A stretch of 64,000 bases of DNA from Symsagittifera roscoffensis (taxonomy: Eukaryota; Xenacoelomorpha; Acoela; Convolutidae). The position numbers were made by a program, and so were the translations under genes. Shown here in pieces: positions 44,563-57,600 of this stretch (the first letter of the stretch is position 1; the number at the start of each line of letters is the position of its first letter). The stretch lies in the NCBI RefSeq assembly GCF_963678635.1, contig NC_087065.1:10191579-10255578 (forward strand), written 5' to 3'. The notes below the pieces were generated by a model. The model searched no databases, was not told where the DNA came from, and was given only the letters and a program-made list of their open reading frames with translations.

Positions 44563-44896
44563 AACTGCTTTAAGACATTTTTAATTGTTTTCACTTTTAT
44601 AGTATTCATTTTAACTGACCTTCTTTACTGTAGATAACTTTGTACAGGTTAAATGTACATCATGTAGATTAGTGTTGTTTCATTTTGTTAATTTTGTTTT
44701 GTATAACTGTAAATTCTGTATTTTCACCCTTTGTACATATGCACTCTCCAAATTCCATTTTTAGTTTCCTTTTTGCTTGCTGTACTGTTTTTCGGCGCAG
44801 CTTGTAAAATTTTGTTCCTACTTTGAAGGGGGGAATGGGTGTATATAGAATTAGTTTTAGTTAATTTGTAATTTTATTTTTTTTCCCGGTGCAAAA
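44563..44896. other. gypsy 3' untranslated region with purine tract
   Basis: GAAGGGGGGAATGGG (44,825-44,839) looks like a polypurine tract, but it lies about 58 bases before the LTR start fixed by the target duplication, rather than next to it. Confidence 0.5.
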
Positions 44897-45112
44897 TGTT
44901 TTGATGTGTTTTATGTCTCTCTTAATGACCTTCGGTATTGATTAAATTCCTGTCAACTTTGCATGATACGACCATTGGTCGATCATAGTGTGTTGGTTCA
45001 GTGTTAGTCTTAGAATTTTTTCAGTTCACACATTTTATTTGTTTTTTGTTTTCTTTTAAGTAATTGTACATTAGTTGTACATACCTACAAAGATTAATAT
45101 AATATTTTATTA
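44897..45112 (+). repeat. gypsy 3' LTR (216 bp)
   Basis: TGTTTTGATGTG to TATTTTATTA, then GCAGG. Shared words with the 5' LTR include TTAATGACCTTCG, CCTGTCAACTTTGCA, GGTTCAGTGTTAG and TTAGTTGTACATACCTAC. Confidence 0.92.
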
Positions 45113-45189
45113 GCAGGGCCTTTTTTATAGCATCTGAAAGAATGAATGCTTTGAGCTCACAGAAAAGAATATTACACCTGTAACCAATT

Positions 45190-45270
45190 TTAGAGGGTAT
45201 ATCAAATTAGAAAAATAACGAGCGATATATTTCGTTCTATCCAAGGGTAAGCAGCGAACTAACTAATTGA
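45190..45270 (-). repeat. scrap of the inverted-arm repeat
   Basis: AACGAGCGATATATTTCGTTCTATCC and GGGTAAGCAGCGAACTAACT follow the right-arm words ACGCGCGATATATTTCGCGC and CGTAAGCGGAGAGTTAAT in the same order. Confidence 0.5.
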
Positions 45271-45339
45271 GAATTTAATCCAGGCGTCTTATTTGCGCTG
45301 AGTGTAACGTTAGCAGACGCAAATCATATCATTTAGTAC

Positions 45340-45422
45340 ACTACATTGCGTCTGCAGATAACTTTACATTGCGTCCATTATAACAATACTACTTTACATA
45401 GCGTCCATTATAACAATTATTC
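45340..45422 (+). repeat. short tandem repeat before the 45,448 acceptor
   Basis: CTTTACATwGCGTCCATTATAACAAT occurs twice (about 45,362 and 45,391), preceded by a related CATTGCGTCTGCAGATAA. It lies about 25 bases upstream of the acceptor. Confidence 0.75.
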
Positions 45423-45448
45423 CAGAATCATTGTTTTTTTTTTTCAGA

Positions 45449-45631
45449 ATGAGTTCACGGAGCAAACTTTTGAGCACTCCCAATATAACAGTGACCAGCC
45501 CTAAAGTGAACAACCCCACCTCCAGCACAGCCAGCACCCCCAGTCGACTTCAGGGAAACCAACAGCAGCAGCAGCAGCAACAACAACAAGCAGACAACTC
45601 TTTGGCCGTTGACAGCATCAATACACTTAAT
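45449..45631 (+). CDS. CFAP58-like: CFAP58-like exon A (61 codons)
   Basis: Acceptor with a long T-run (TTTTTTTTTTTTTCAG|A at 45,448) one base before the ATG; donor AAT|GTAAGC. Encodes MSSRSKLLSTPNITVTS and ten Gln (45,560-45,589; CAG then CAA codons). The acceptor means that this is not the first exon of the transcript: either the exon at 16,601 or a spliced leader joins here. Confidence 0.85.
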
Positions 45632-48600
45632 GTAAGCATACGTTACTGAGTTCTAAAAATTAAATTTCACATCAAGGACTGATTTGAGGGTTTTGCTTGC
45701 AAATGTCTAGAAAAAGCTGAAATTATTGCCAAGCAACTCCGAGAAAAATTGATTTTGCGAGGATCTCTGCAAGTATTTAAAGATCTCTCTTGAAAAAACA
45801 GGTGTTTTAGAAAACTAATTTTTTGGTTCAATCCGATAATGATCGCGTTGTTGAATTATTTTTTTCCAGCGTATTTCAAATTAACCTTTTCTCCGAAATT
45901 TGTTCTCAATACTGTTTTTAGTTTGGGTTTCTTTTTAATTTCAGGCAAATGAAACCACTGATTTTAACTCATGAAAATATCTTTTGAATGTTCTTCAGAA
46001 TAATTCTAACATGAACCCTGGTGGGAACAAGAACGCCAACAGTCGAGTGCAGATCACGGGAGACATGCGGGACATTCTGGGCAATGTAGATGAGAATGGG
46101 TGGCCCCTAGTGGACAACCAGAGCTTCCTAGTAAGCAACATCAAGGACGCCAAGAGAGAATTCGAGGAGATCGATGTGAGTATCTTCTTGACAGTATTTG
46201 TCTTTACAAAAGACTACAGATAGTAATAAGTAGCACAAATTGGATCAACTTTTTAGAGAGGGGGAGAGGGGGGTTCGAGTTTTTGACAAAAAGGGTGTCT
46301 GCTCTTCCCTCTTGTCCGTTAAGGTCGTCCCATCTTTGGAATCTTTTCCATTTTCCCTCACATTTCAAACTTTATATTTTCATGTTCTTTACCTTTTACT
46401 TGTGGATTTTTAACCTGTCATACAGTTTTACGATCTATCGTATGACAAACAAATGTGTTCACATTAGTTAATTTTTTGACATGCAAAGTTTTTTTGCATT
46501 AGAAAATGTTGAAATAGTTTTCAAAAAAAGAAATTCAGGGTGTTGGAAAAAAGCCGAGCTTTGGAACACATTGACACGAAAGAACATGTGCAAAACTTCA
46601 AATCAAAAACCACATTCGCTATTTCGAGCAAAACCTAACTTTGCCGATATCATCCGAAGTCATTGACAAACATTGAATTCAGGGCCGGACCTAAGTTTTT
46701 ATCGAGGGGGGTGGCGATGTTCAAAAAAACTTCAATAATGTTGTCTACTTTTTTTTACGTTGACCAAAATGAGTTTCTGAGCTCTCCTAAACAAAAAAGA
46801 CTTTATTTTGACCAAATTTTCTGCGCCGCTGGCAAGTTTTTTGAAAAAAGCTTAAGAAAAAAGGTGTTTTCAGGCACTTTTGGAAAGTTACGACCAAAAA
46901 ATTGAAAATTGCGTTTTTTTGGCGCGCACTCCCTTAAAATTAATACATATTGGCGCCAAAGGCTCCTTTACAAAATTTTTAGGGTCGGTCACCAAAAATG
47001 AATACCTGAAGACAGTACAAAGGGGGAACCTTTGAGTCGACAGGGGGTCGAACCTCTGAAGGAAGAAGTGTCCCCCCCTAATTCCGCCCCTGTGTTATAT
47101 ACAAAACTTACGGTCGGGTAGCCATATACAATGGCTTAAAGTAGTAACGAGTACGCCCCCCCCCTCCCTATCCGAGACTGATTGAGGTAATTGTGTCATG
47201 AATTCTTGTTTTCGGATTACTAGCTATCCTCAAAAGTGTTTTCTGTATTAAGGGAGATGGTCTGGGCGACAATTTTCTGAATAGCTCGATGGATGAACAG
47301 ACGATGAGGAACCAGTTGAACTCGGAGGCAGAGGCCATCATGAACAAAGTATTAGACTACGAGAAAGTGCAGCCCCTTCTGGACGACAAAGTGTTCTCGC
47401 TCATGATGGACGATTTCGAAAAGGCAAGCTGAGAAAAAAATATCTTTTTTTTTCACTTTAAAAGTTCTAACATGTTCGAGTCCTCAAACTTTTCTTCACA
47501 TCGCTTGATTTTCATGATATATTTTGGGTTGCCAACCCTGATGAAGCCCAGAGAAATTATACTCTATCAGGAAAAACCTAAAGAAGAAATAATGGCATAC
47601 GGGAAAACAAGGGGGTACGCATAGTCTAAAACGGACTATGATAATATAAATTGGTTAATATTGATTGATATTTTATTTTTCGCTGCAAATTGTTGAAGGA
47701 TTGTTTTTCGCAAAGATTTCCTAAATTAGGGCAAATAATTATCTTTTGCCATTTTCAAAACTGCCACAACTTCAGCATTGAAGTTTTGTTTTTACAATTG
47801 TTACATGATCTTTTAAAACGCAATTCAGTTCTTCTGTCCTCAATTGTTTCATAATAGTAATAATCAAGGTAGTAATAATAAAAATAATCATAATAATAAT
47901 AATCATAATAATCATAATAATCATAATAATAATCATAATAATCATAAAAATCATAATAATCATAATAATAATAGTAATAATAATAATAATAATCATAATA
48001 ATCATAATAATAATCATAATAATAATAATCATAATAATAATAATAATAATCATCTTAATAATAATAATAATAAATTGTTTTCATATCAGAGATTATTCAA
48101 CAGACGTCTGTCAACTTACATAACCAATTACTCTTTGACTGTGAATCTTCTTCGTCTAATCAGGCGTTCAAAGTGGTGAAGGAGATCCATGAGTTGGAGA
48201 GAGTGGTGGCGGACTTCAAGAAGATGAAGTTGGCAGTGAGAAGCTACAAGCATTCAGAGGAGAAGTTGATTGACAGCCATCAGAAACTACAGAATGAACA
48301 CAATCACATCATGTCCAAGTTCAGGGGCATGTACAGGCTAGTAGTCGAGTTTGACTTAAATTTGCTATTAAACCTAGTGAAGAACTTCCAAGCCTCCCAG
48401 GTTGACCTCCATACACCGAAAATGCTGATCATACAATTCCATACATCAAGTGTATGGAAAAAATGCTTGTCATACAATTTTCATACAATTTTGAAAAATG
48501 GTAGAAGAAAGGTTTAAACTAATTTCTGCGGATGTTTGATTCTAATAAAACAGTCTGGTGATAAAAAACAATCTGTGAATGCAAGACCGTCCAACCTTTG

Positions 48601-51600
48601 GTGTTTTGAGTAACCAAGGTCTTTGTCACTTGTGTTCGGTTGCAACTACAACCGAAAATGTTTCAGAAACTAAATTTAGAAAGAAAAAATCAAAATTTTG
48701 GTTAATGGAAAAAAAACACCTATCATACAATTTTCATATATGGAAAAATGCTTATCATAGAGTTTTCATACAATTTTCTGTACGTATGGAATTGTATGAA
48801 ATTGTACGACAAGAAGTTTCTCATATATGGAAATTGTATGATAAGAAGTTTTGGTCAACCCGGGCTATAATGAAATAATTCAACCATTAAGCATATGCGT
48901 TTTTTAAACCTAGTAATAACCCCCCCCCTCCCTCTTTGCAAAAGACATTGGCATATGCTCGTGCAAATAGCTCCAAAAAGATCTTGAAAAAATCAATCTA
49001 ATTGTTTATAGTTATCTTAGCAACTTGGAAGAAGGCCGTCCAATTTTTTCAGATTTGTTGTTAGGTTTTTTGGGCGCCGAACAAGCGCCATATGTCTTTA
49101 TCAGCTGTAAACTCATTCATCACGGTTTTTTTTGGTGTTTCAATAATGTTTTTTTTTGCTTCGAGATAGTTTTTACGACTTGTCAAAATTATTTAATGAT
49201 AAGAAAAAATGTGATTTTTATCCGAAGCTGCTATAAAAACAAGTTTAAACTCAGAAAATTGTTTTCAAAACCAGTGTTTGATAGGCCTTAAAAAAATTTT
49301 CAGCGAAAAATTATTTCCGATGAAAAATTTTGCCAGCAAATTTTGACAACTTACCTAAACTCGTGAAACAAATTACCCCTCTTAAAGAACTTAAAATTTT
49401 TTTGAACCTTGAGAAAAAAAAGTAAAAAGTTAAATCCTGAATAGTATTAGTTTTTGATTAGTATATTATCTCAAAAACTGCGAATATGTCGTGGTGGATT
49501 GTGGCTTATTTTAACCTAAAANNNNNNNNNNNNNNNNNNNNNNNNNNNNNNNNNNNNNNNNNNNNNNNNNNNNNNNNNNNNNNNNNNNNNNNNNNNNNNN
49601 NNNNNNNNNNNNNNNNNNNNNNNNNNNNNNNNNNNNNNNNNNNNNNNNNNNNNNNNNNNNNNNNNNNNNNNNNNNNNNNNNNNNNNNNNNNNNNNNNNNN
49701 NNNNNNNNNNNNNNNNNNNNNCAATATTTCTTTGGCACACTTAACTTTTGGCTTTGAAACTTGTATCGAAGTTAGTATCTTTCGAGGTTTGCAAAAGTTA
49801 TTAATTTAGAAATTTTCTCAAGGTAATCTTACCAGAATAATTGCTTCAAATTTTGGCTCTAATAATGTTGCACTTAAATGAATTTGGTTAACCCGGAAAG
49901 ATACTGCATTTGGAAATAACTTGAAAATTAAAACATAATTTTGGCCATAAATTTTAAAAAAAAAGTTTCCATTTACAAATTTTTTGATCCTTAAATCGTA
50001 TGACTCTTCATGCTTGTTTTTGTTTTCTTTCATCATTGTGAATATTTCGCAAAAAACCAGAACCATCTTTCAAACCTTTTTTGGTTTTAAGGAACCATTT
50101 TATAAGTGTGTGCATTGAATACAATTTACACCGAAGTTGTGCCTGTGATTTTACAAATTTAGTACGATTTTAGAGGAGTTGCGTGCGCAGATCGGTGCGA
50201 TTACGAACTACATGGAGAGCGATGCTCTGCCGCCGGTGATTCGAGAGAAGTTGCGAGAGATGGAGTTGGCGAACGAGGCACTGCAAGAACAGTACAACAG
50301 TCTCCAGGACAGACTCACACACGCCGGACAGGAGAAGGCAGACCTACACAATGCACTCATTGAGTTGAGGTCAGTTCAGAAGGACTCATAGTCTTTTACT
50401 CAAGTAGACATTCTGGAGCGATCGTCTAAAAGAAACGCTTAACGCGCTTAAATCTTGCTTCAAATTAGATGAAAAATCTCGACTTGGATCTCCATTTTAA
50501 AGTTTACAGTCCAATTTTGATGAATAACACTCGCTGACTAATCACTAATTCCAAATTTATTTGCTTCTCTTAAGCCCCACCTTGTACAATCGGTGGTATA
50601 TAAACAAGCCGAAGTGTGAACCAGCCGAAAATACGTAAGTGTTATTGTAGTGTAACAGTTACCAAAATTATGCAAATTCATTCATATGATGTAACTTTTC
50701 GGCTGACATATATACTCCGCGCATTTTTGGTTGGCTTATACTTTGGCTGGCCTAGGTACTCTCGTAAACTCACTGGTTATGGTTATATCATAAATTTGAC
50801 GCTGATGCAAAGCAACGTCAAAAGGAAAAAAGTCAAGAAAAATACTCGATTCTTTCTCATTTAGGACTTACAATCAAGCTACCTATAACTAAAAAATTTT
50901 ACACTTTCAAGCTTAAAGTCATTTTTAATTTTTGGGGCGCTTGATTTACTGGAATGCGAGTAGTTAACTTTCAAGAGTTACCTCTTATACTTTAGTCAAT
51001 CAGAAATTTTTATAAAAACAATTTTGCAGAAAAGAACTGGAGGCCAAAAAAGCTGAAGTGACGCGTGAAGAAGTGAACAAAAAGTCAGTCATGCGCGAGC
51101 GAGACGAACTTCAGAATGTGAAAAATGACCTCGAATCCAAGTTAAAACACGGAGCCCTCAACTTGAAGAAAACGAATGAACAGCTGCGTGAAACTATGAA
51201 CGAGAACCAGTCGTTTAAAATCCGAATAGGCGAGATGGAAAATCAGCTGAAAGGACAGGCGGAGGAAATCAGTCGGACTAAACATGACAAAGCTCAGATT
51301 CAAGATGAGTTTGCGAGGCTGAACATTGCACATCATCAGCAGTCTGATACGCTCAAGGTCAACTCGAAACATATTTCTGAAAAGAGTCTTTCAGATATTG
51401 TCAGATATTGTGCACAGCTATTTTTAGTGTTATTCTGCGAAGCTTTCTAAACAACGAAAAGTTAAGAAAATAGAAGCCTGCTGATTTGAAAGTTCGCTGC
51501 AATTTGAAATAACTTTCTTTGAGTCAAACTTTCAACCCAGCTATTTTGTTTAATCAAAAGGGCAAACTATCATTTGGATTTTAACAATATTTTCAAAATT

Positions 51601-54600
51601 GTGCGATTTTTTTAAAACTTAAATGGGAAACAGTTTTTCAGTGCTAAGATTTTCTACTCCAAGGCGAAACAGCCTTTTACGTTAATCGGAATATTTGAAT
51701 GAAACCCGGGAAGTTACCATTAAAATTATTAATGAAATATTTCATCTGCTCTAGGCGCGTGAGAAGGAGATAGCGGACTCTAAGAACAGACTGGGCGTGC
51801 TGATGAAGTCGGTGAAAGATCTGGAGAAGAAGCTGAGGGACAGTGGGGAGAAGGTGAAGCAGCTGAGTCAGAGGAGTGAGGCTCTCAGGAAGGAGAGGGA
51901 CTCCTACATCAAGGACACCCACAACCTACAGGGACAGCTGGCTCAGGCCAAAGACCAGGTACAGTAAAGCCCTGCTTGTAATTAGTCATTTTGAACATGA
52001 TTTCTTAAAATAATTGCATGAAACGGACAACTCGCTCTGGTCAATTTGGCACTGAAGGAGATACTGGTCTAATAAAGTGTTCCGAGTGGAATACTGATCC
52101 GCATGGATAAAACTCATCGCATTGGTTTAATCTAGTCGCACTGGCTTAAGGTAAACATAAATATAGTTCGCGTAAAACTTTAGCTGTAGCCAGGGGCGGA
52201 TGTAGGATTTTCTCGAGGGCGGATTTTCAAAAAATTTCGAAAATTTTGTCGACCTTTTTTTTAGGTCGACCGAATTGATTTTTCGAGCTCTCCCTGATGC
52301 ACGGCTTAGTCCCTGTTTTGGCGAAATTTTTTGCGCCGCAGGCAAATATTTGAAAAAACAGTCCAAAAAAGGCATTTTTAGGCACTTTTTGAAAAATTTT
52401 GACCAAAAAATCGCGTTTTTTCGGCGCGCGCTCCCCCTCAAAATTAGTATATATAGGCGCCCAAGGCGCCTTTAGAAAAATTTTAGGGTCGGTCGGCAAA
52501 AAATGGATTTCATAAAAAGTACCACAGGGGGGACCCTTTGGGTCGGCAGGGGGTCGAATCCCTGAGGGAGAGAAGGCGTCCGCCCCCACCCCCCCTAAAT
52601 CCGCCCCTGGCTGTAGCACCATGATTGAAATTAAGTCATGTTCAGGAGTATGGTACCATAACCTACCGAATAACAATTACTCAGCCCAGAAAAACAACTG
52701 TGGAATTCCTATTTGATTTTGGGTCCAATATCTCAGATCGTGTGTCCATTCAAAACAACGGGTTGTGCGAAGCTTCCCTGCATCAGAGGCTACGCCGAAA
52801 TTTTTGAACACAAATGTTATGGCCCTCGGGAATGTCAAAACTTCGGCTTTTTCTCCGTTTTTTTTAAAAATTGATGTTATTTTCTGGAAAAATACTCCTC
52901 AAACCAAAGTTTTTCGTTTCAATGGATAAAACATTTTCTGTAAGGCTGCACATCAATACCGGCTACGTCCAAAAATTTTTACACAAAAATTTATTGTCAT
53001 CAGAAAAGTCATGTTTTTAATTTTTGAGTGTTTTGTGAAATTTTTTGACTTTTATTCAAAACTACCATCCCAAATCAGAGATTTTGGTTTCAATCAAAAT
53101 AAAATTGAAGTGTGATAAGTTCTTGCATAAACAACTATGAATGCCCAATTTTTTTCCCACAAAACAAAATCTTTTTTTGACATTTTATTTTAACTTTTGA
53201 CTTTTCTCGAAAAATATTTTACCAAATCTAGAGATTTTGGGTTTAATGGAGAGAACTGGCTGTCGGAAGCTCCCCTGCATTAGTGGCCTTGCCCTAAGTT
53301 TTTACAAAAACTTATCGTCCTCAGAAAAGTCATTTTTAGTGATTTTTTGATCGTTTTTTAACAATCAAACTACCATTCTAAAAGTAAGCGGCCATGTTCA
53401 AAACTTTTCTCAGAAAAAAAATTTGGCCGTCGGATAAGACAATATTTTTATTTCTCGTCCGTTTTTTTTTAAATTTTTTGACTTTTCACAAATATTACCC
53501 CACCGAATATGTATCGAGGGTTTTATCGAGGCAACAGGTTTTTTAGACGCATCCGTGCATGCCTTAAGCCTTAGTATGCCTTAAGCTTTAGTTGAATCCC
53601 TACTTGAATGTAGTTTTACTCAGGTGAACAATAGCGGTTCTTATAATTGTCAATTCCTAGTTGATAAATCGTCTAAACCCAAACGTTAAAATGTTGCAAG
53701 AGAAGTTCAAAATACCTTTAAAACGAATGCAAAAAATTCTGTTTGATAAAATCAGGTTTATGAAAACATATGGGGTTAAAATTGCTCAGTTTTTTCAGAC
53801 GCATTGGAAATCTTTTTGTACTATGTTTGAGTTTTAGTTCCTTTCAAAAGCTGCTCTTTTGTTTTCGAAAAAATTGTGTTAGGAATGAAAAAACCGCCAG
53901 CTCCCCTCTTTACCTGCAAAACACCTAGTCTCTTATTAACCGTACCCTACGTACTACAGTCTTCGCAAAAACCATTCGGTAAATTTTGACCCACATTTAT
54001 TATAGAGTTTTTTTTCACTTTCACAAAAACTACCTTCCCTACCTTGAGATGTTGGGTTCAATGATTGAAGAACTTGTGGACGCTTCTTTGCAAAAGCAGT
54101 TATAGCCTTCAAAAAAATCTAAATTTATTTACCTGTTTCAAAAACAATTTCGACTTTTCTCAAAAACTACCCTCTCAAATCTGCATTTTTGATTCAATCG
54201 GGAGAAAGGCTTCTAGGAACCTCCTTTTTTAAATTTCTACGCCCAAAAATTTAAAATCAAAAAGTTAACGTCCTAGGAAAAGTCCTTTTTTTAATTTTGG
54301 ACTCACAAGAGACTTTTTAACTTTTCTTGAAATCTACTCTTAAATCTCAAGTTTTGGGTTCAATGGAGAAAACGCATTTTGAGACTCTCCGCTGCACTAG
54401 CGTTTACGCCCTTTTTTAAAAAAAGAAAAAGAAATCGACCAGGCAAATAATATTTGTGATTTTTTTACCCTCTTTTGAAGTTTTGAAAAAACAGGTGTGC
54501 GAAGGTTCTGCATAAAGGGCTACCCCCAATCTTTTTAAACAATAAACTTTGGCCCTCGAAAGAGTAAATTTTGTCCCTCGAAAGATTAAACTTTCCCCCT

Positions 54601-57600
54601 CGGAAGATTAAATTCAATCCGAAAGAACAGAATGTGTGAAGCTCCCCTGCATAATTTTTTGAGGCCCTCGGACATTGAAATTTTTGATCGTTTGACCGTT
54701 TTTTGAAACTTTTTGACATTTCTAGGAAGATAACCTCCCAAATGTGAGTTTCAAAAAGATAAAACAGGTTTCGTGAAACTTCCCTGCATATGCAGCTACG
54801 TCCAAGTTTTCTTTAAAAAAAATATGGTCCTCAAATTGAACAGATTACAGGTATCTGTAGCTTTAGCTGGGCGCCCATTAAAATTACTAGAAGGAATAGA
54901 ACGCCCATGTTATATACAAGATAATTGATAATTGAGGTTATTTTAGTTATGTATGAAAAATTTCAAAATCACTTTGAAATCGAATGCGGTAGCTAGAATT
55001 GGTAAAATTGGTAGAAGGCTAAATCAGGCGATCAAAAGATATTAAATAATTCGTAACTTTTGTTTTAATTAAAAACGGTTAAAGAAAGGTATTTTAACTA
55101 AATAGGAAGAGACTTATTTGACGTTTTTAGAAAATTAAAGCCAAACCCTTCCCCGACGCCAGCTAATCATTTAGAATTTAATCTTAGGTTCTGCCATTAC
55201 GTACTTTCCGAGCGAATGTTACACCATTCATATTTTCATAGCCTCATGACAACGTAAAGTTATTTTTCCAATTGATTAATTCATTGTTATTCATTATTAA
55301 ATAATGAGGTATGTGAAAAATTACACAGTGATGATGATGGATGACTCGATGAAACATGATTCGGAATCTACTCTAGAAAATATGTAGGTTATTTTCTTTG
55401 TCGAAAGCCGGGATCCGCTGAGATGTATTACAACCAAATTTTTTAATTGGCTGAAATGATTTGCGTTTCAATGCTTTGAAGCATTTTTTTAAAACTCAGT
55501 AGGGCGTTGTGGGTGATAGTTGTCTGATTTTTTAAATGAAATTAATGTTTTTCGGTTTTTGTGATTTTTTGTTTATTTTTCCCGCGAAGTTTTGATAGGC
55601 TTCTTAACCTTTGACATAGTATTTATTGAAAGTTCTGGCTGAATCGATCTATTAGTTTGTGGGCAAACAGATTGCCCTTGCTTGTCGTAACGATTTTCAG
55701 TGCTTCAAATAAAAAAAGTTGCGATAGTTTGTGCGGTTGCCAATTGAATTCCCCGAAAGGATCCCTCTGTAGTACTTTCTTAAGGAACCAATTTTAAGGA
55801 AAACATTATTTTCTGTCTACCAGTTCGAAATCTTTTATAATGGCTCATTTGACGGCAATGTAGTAATTTTAAGGAATGAAACATGTTCCGAAAACAAGTT
55901 GTTTTGTTGCCAAAATTTGTGGTAATAATGTGGTTGTAGATCAAGCAAATCAGACACGACGGAGTGGCGACTCAGAAGCGACTGGAGGACCAGATGAAGA
56001 TGGGCTGTGATTGGAGGGAGAGGATAGCCGAGTTGGAGAGGGAGAAGCGGAAGAGAGACGACGAGCTGAACAGACTGGGCGAGGAGAAGGCCAGGCAGGA
56101 GGTCGAGAAGGGCAAGTCAGTATCCAAGGGGGGGGGGGGGGTTTGGTTTCCACGTCGAGGTGCTCACTTAATGTTTCGACTTTCAAAGAACATGTCAGAG
56201 CTTGACCGAAAAATAATAGTGGAGGAAGGGTTTGGGTCGAGTGTCGAGCATACCTCGAGCACGGTCGAAATATACCCCGAGTACGCACGAATTATATCTC
56301 GAACACGGTCAAATTATACCTCTAGCACGGTCGAAACATACCTCGAGCACGGTCGAAATATACCCCGAGTACGCACGAATTATATCTCGAACACGGTCAA
56401 ATTATACCTCTAGCACGGTCGAAACATACCTCGAGCACGGTCGAAATATACCCCGAGTACGCACGAATTATATCTCGAACACGGTCAAATTATACCTCTA
56501 GCACGGTCGAAACATACCTCGAGCACGGTCGAAATATACCCCGAGTACGCACGAATTATATCTCGAACACGGTCAAATTATACCTCTAGCACGGTCGAAA
56601 CATACCTCGAGCACGGTCGAAATATACCCCGAGTACGCACGAATTATATCTCGAACACGGTCAAATTATACCTCTAGCACGGTCGAAACATACCTCGAGC
56701 ACGGTCGAGCAAAGTCATTACGAGGCCAAACTGTACATTTTGTCAGTTGTAAGCGGATTCCGCAACAGGCAAAAATAAGATTTGTCGCGGAATCCGCAAC
56801 ATTTCTATTTTTCTTTGATCTTCTCCGCTGTTTTGGGTTCCACGGATAAATAGCTAAAACATTGTATTGCCAAAAATTGCTCCAAAAAAGCAACTTTGCG
56901 GAATCCGCAACAAAATGTGTGGAATTTGGAACCAGATTGTGGAATCCACGAACAGATAATAATATGTGTTTAGCAAATTTAAGCTGTCGGAAAATCGGCA
57001 ACTGTAAGTGGAATTCGCAAACTGTAAGCGGAATCCGTAAATTGTAAGCGGAATCCGCAAAAATTTGCGGACTCCACTTACATTTGCGGACTCTGCTTAC
57101 ATTTGCTGATTCCGGAATAACAACCTATACTCGCGCGTTGCGAATTCTCCAACAAAACAATGTGCCGACAAAAATTACGTTCCAGCTATTTGTACGCTGA
57201 ATCCACTGAAATGTTGTACGTGGAATCCATTTACATGTTGGAACATGTCTAAAGAATTGTCTCTGGAATCCAGGAATATACAGACACAAAATTTTGCGTC
57301 TATCAAGTGCACAGTTTGGCTTCGTACTGATACCTCGAGCACAGCCGAAATATACCTCGGGCCCTGTCAACACGTTTCTCCAGCACGGTCGAACACGGTT
57401 GAAACATACTTCGAGCATGGTCGAAAAATACCGATTGTCCCGCGTTAATTCGGAGTCAAAAAGAAAAATTATTTAAATTGTAAATAACTTTAATCGATTC
57501 ATTCTGAAAAGGAAGCACCATATGATTTTACACAAAAATTATTGCTTCTAACGTTTAATTTTGGATAACGCGGTTTGTTAGAAAGTTGAAATATACCCGA

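Larger units (their letters stand above)
37468..45112 (+). mobile_element. Ty3/gypsy element copy 2, LTR to LTR, decayed
   Basis: 5' LTR 37,468-37,688, internal region and 3' LTR 44,897-45,112 in sense orientation to the host gene. A perfect 5-bp duplication GCAGG (37,463-37,467 and 45,113-45,117) fixes both ends; 5 bp is usual for Ty3/gypsy. The two LTRs differ visibly (many substitutions and several indels) while the duplicated 5' LTRs of the tandem units are almost the same, so insertion preceded the tandem duplication. Gag and pol are broken. Confidence 0.93.

Noticed and set aside
44825-44839. Polypurine tract fixing the 3' LTR start at 44,840
   Set aside because: The GCAGG duplication and agreement with the 5' LTR put the start at 44,897; the tract is 58 bases too far upstream.
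46672-47100. 8-bp target duplication for the family C copy at 46,680
   Set aside because: Flanks ATTGAATT and TGTTATAT do not match.
47772-48179. Asn/His-rich and Ile/Met-rich open frames
   Set aside because: They are translations of the AAT/ATC microsatellite.
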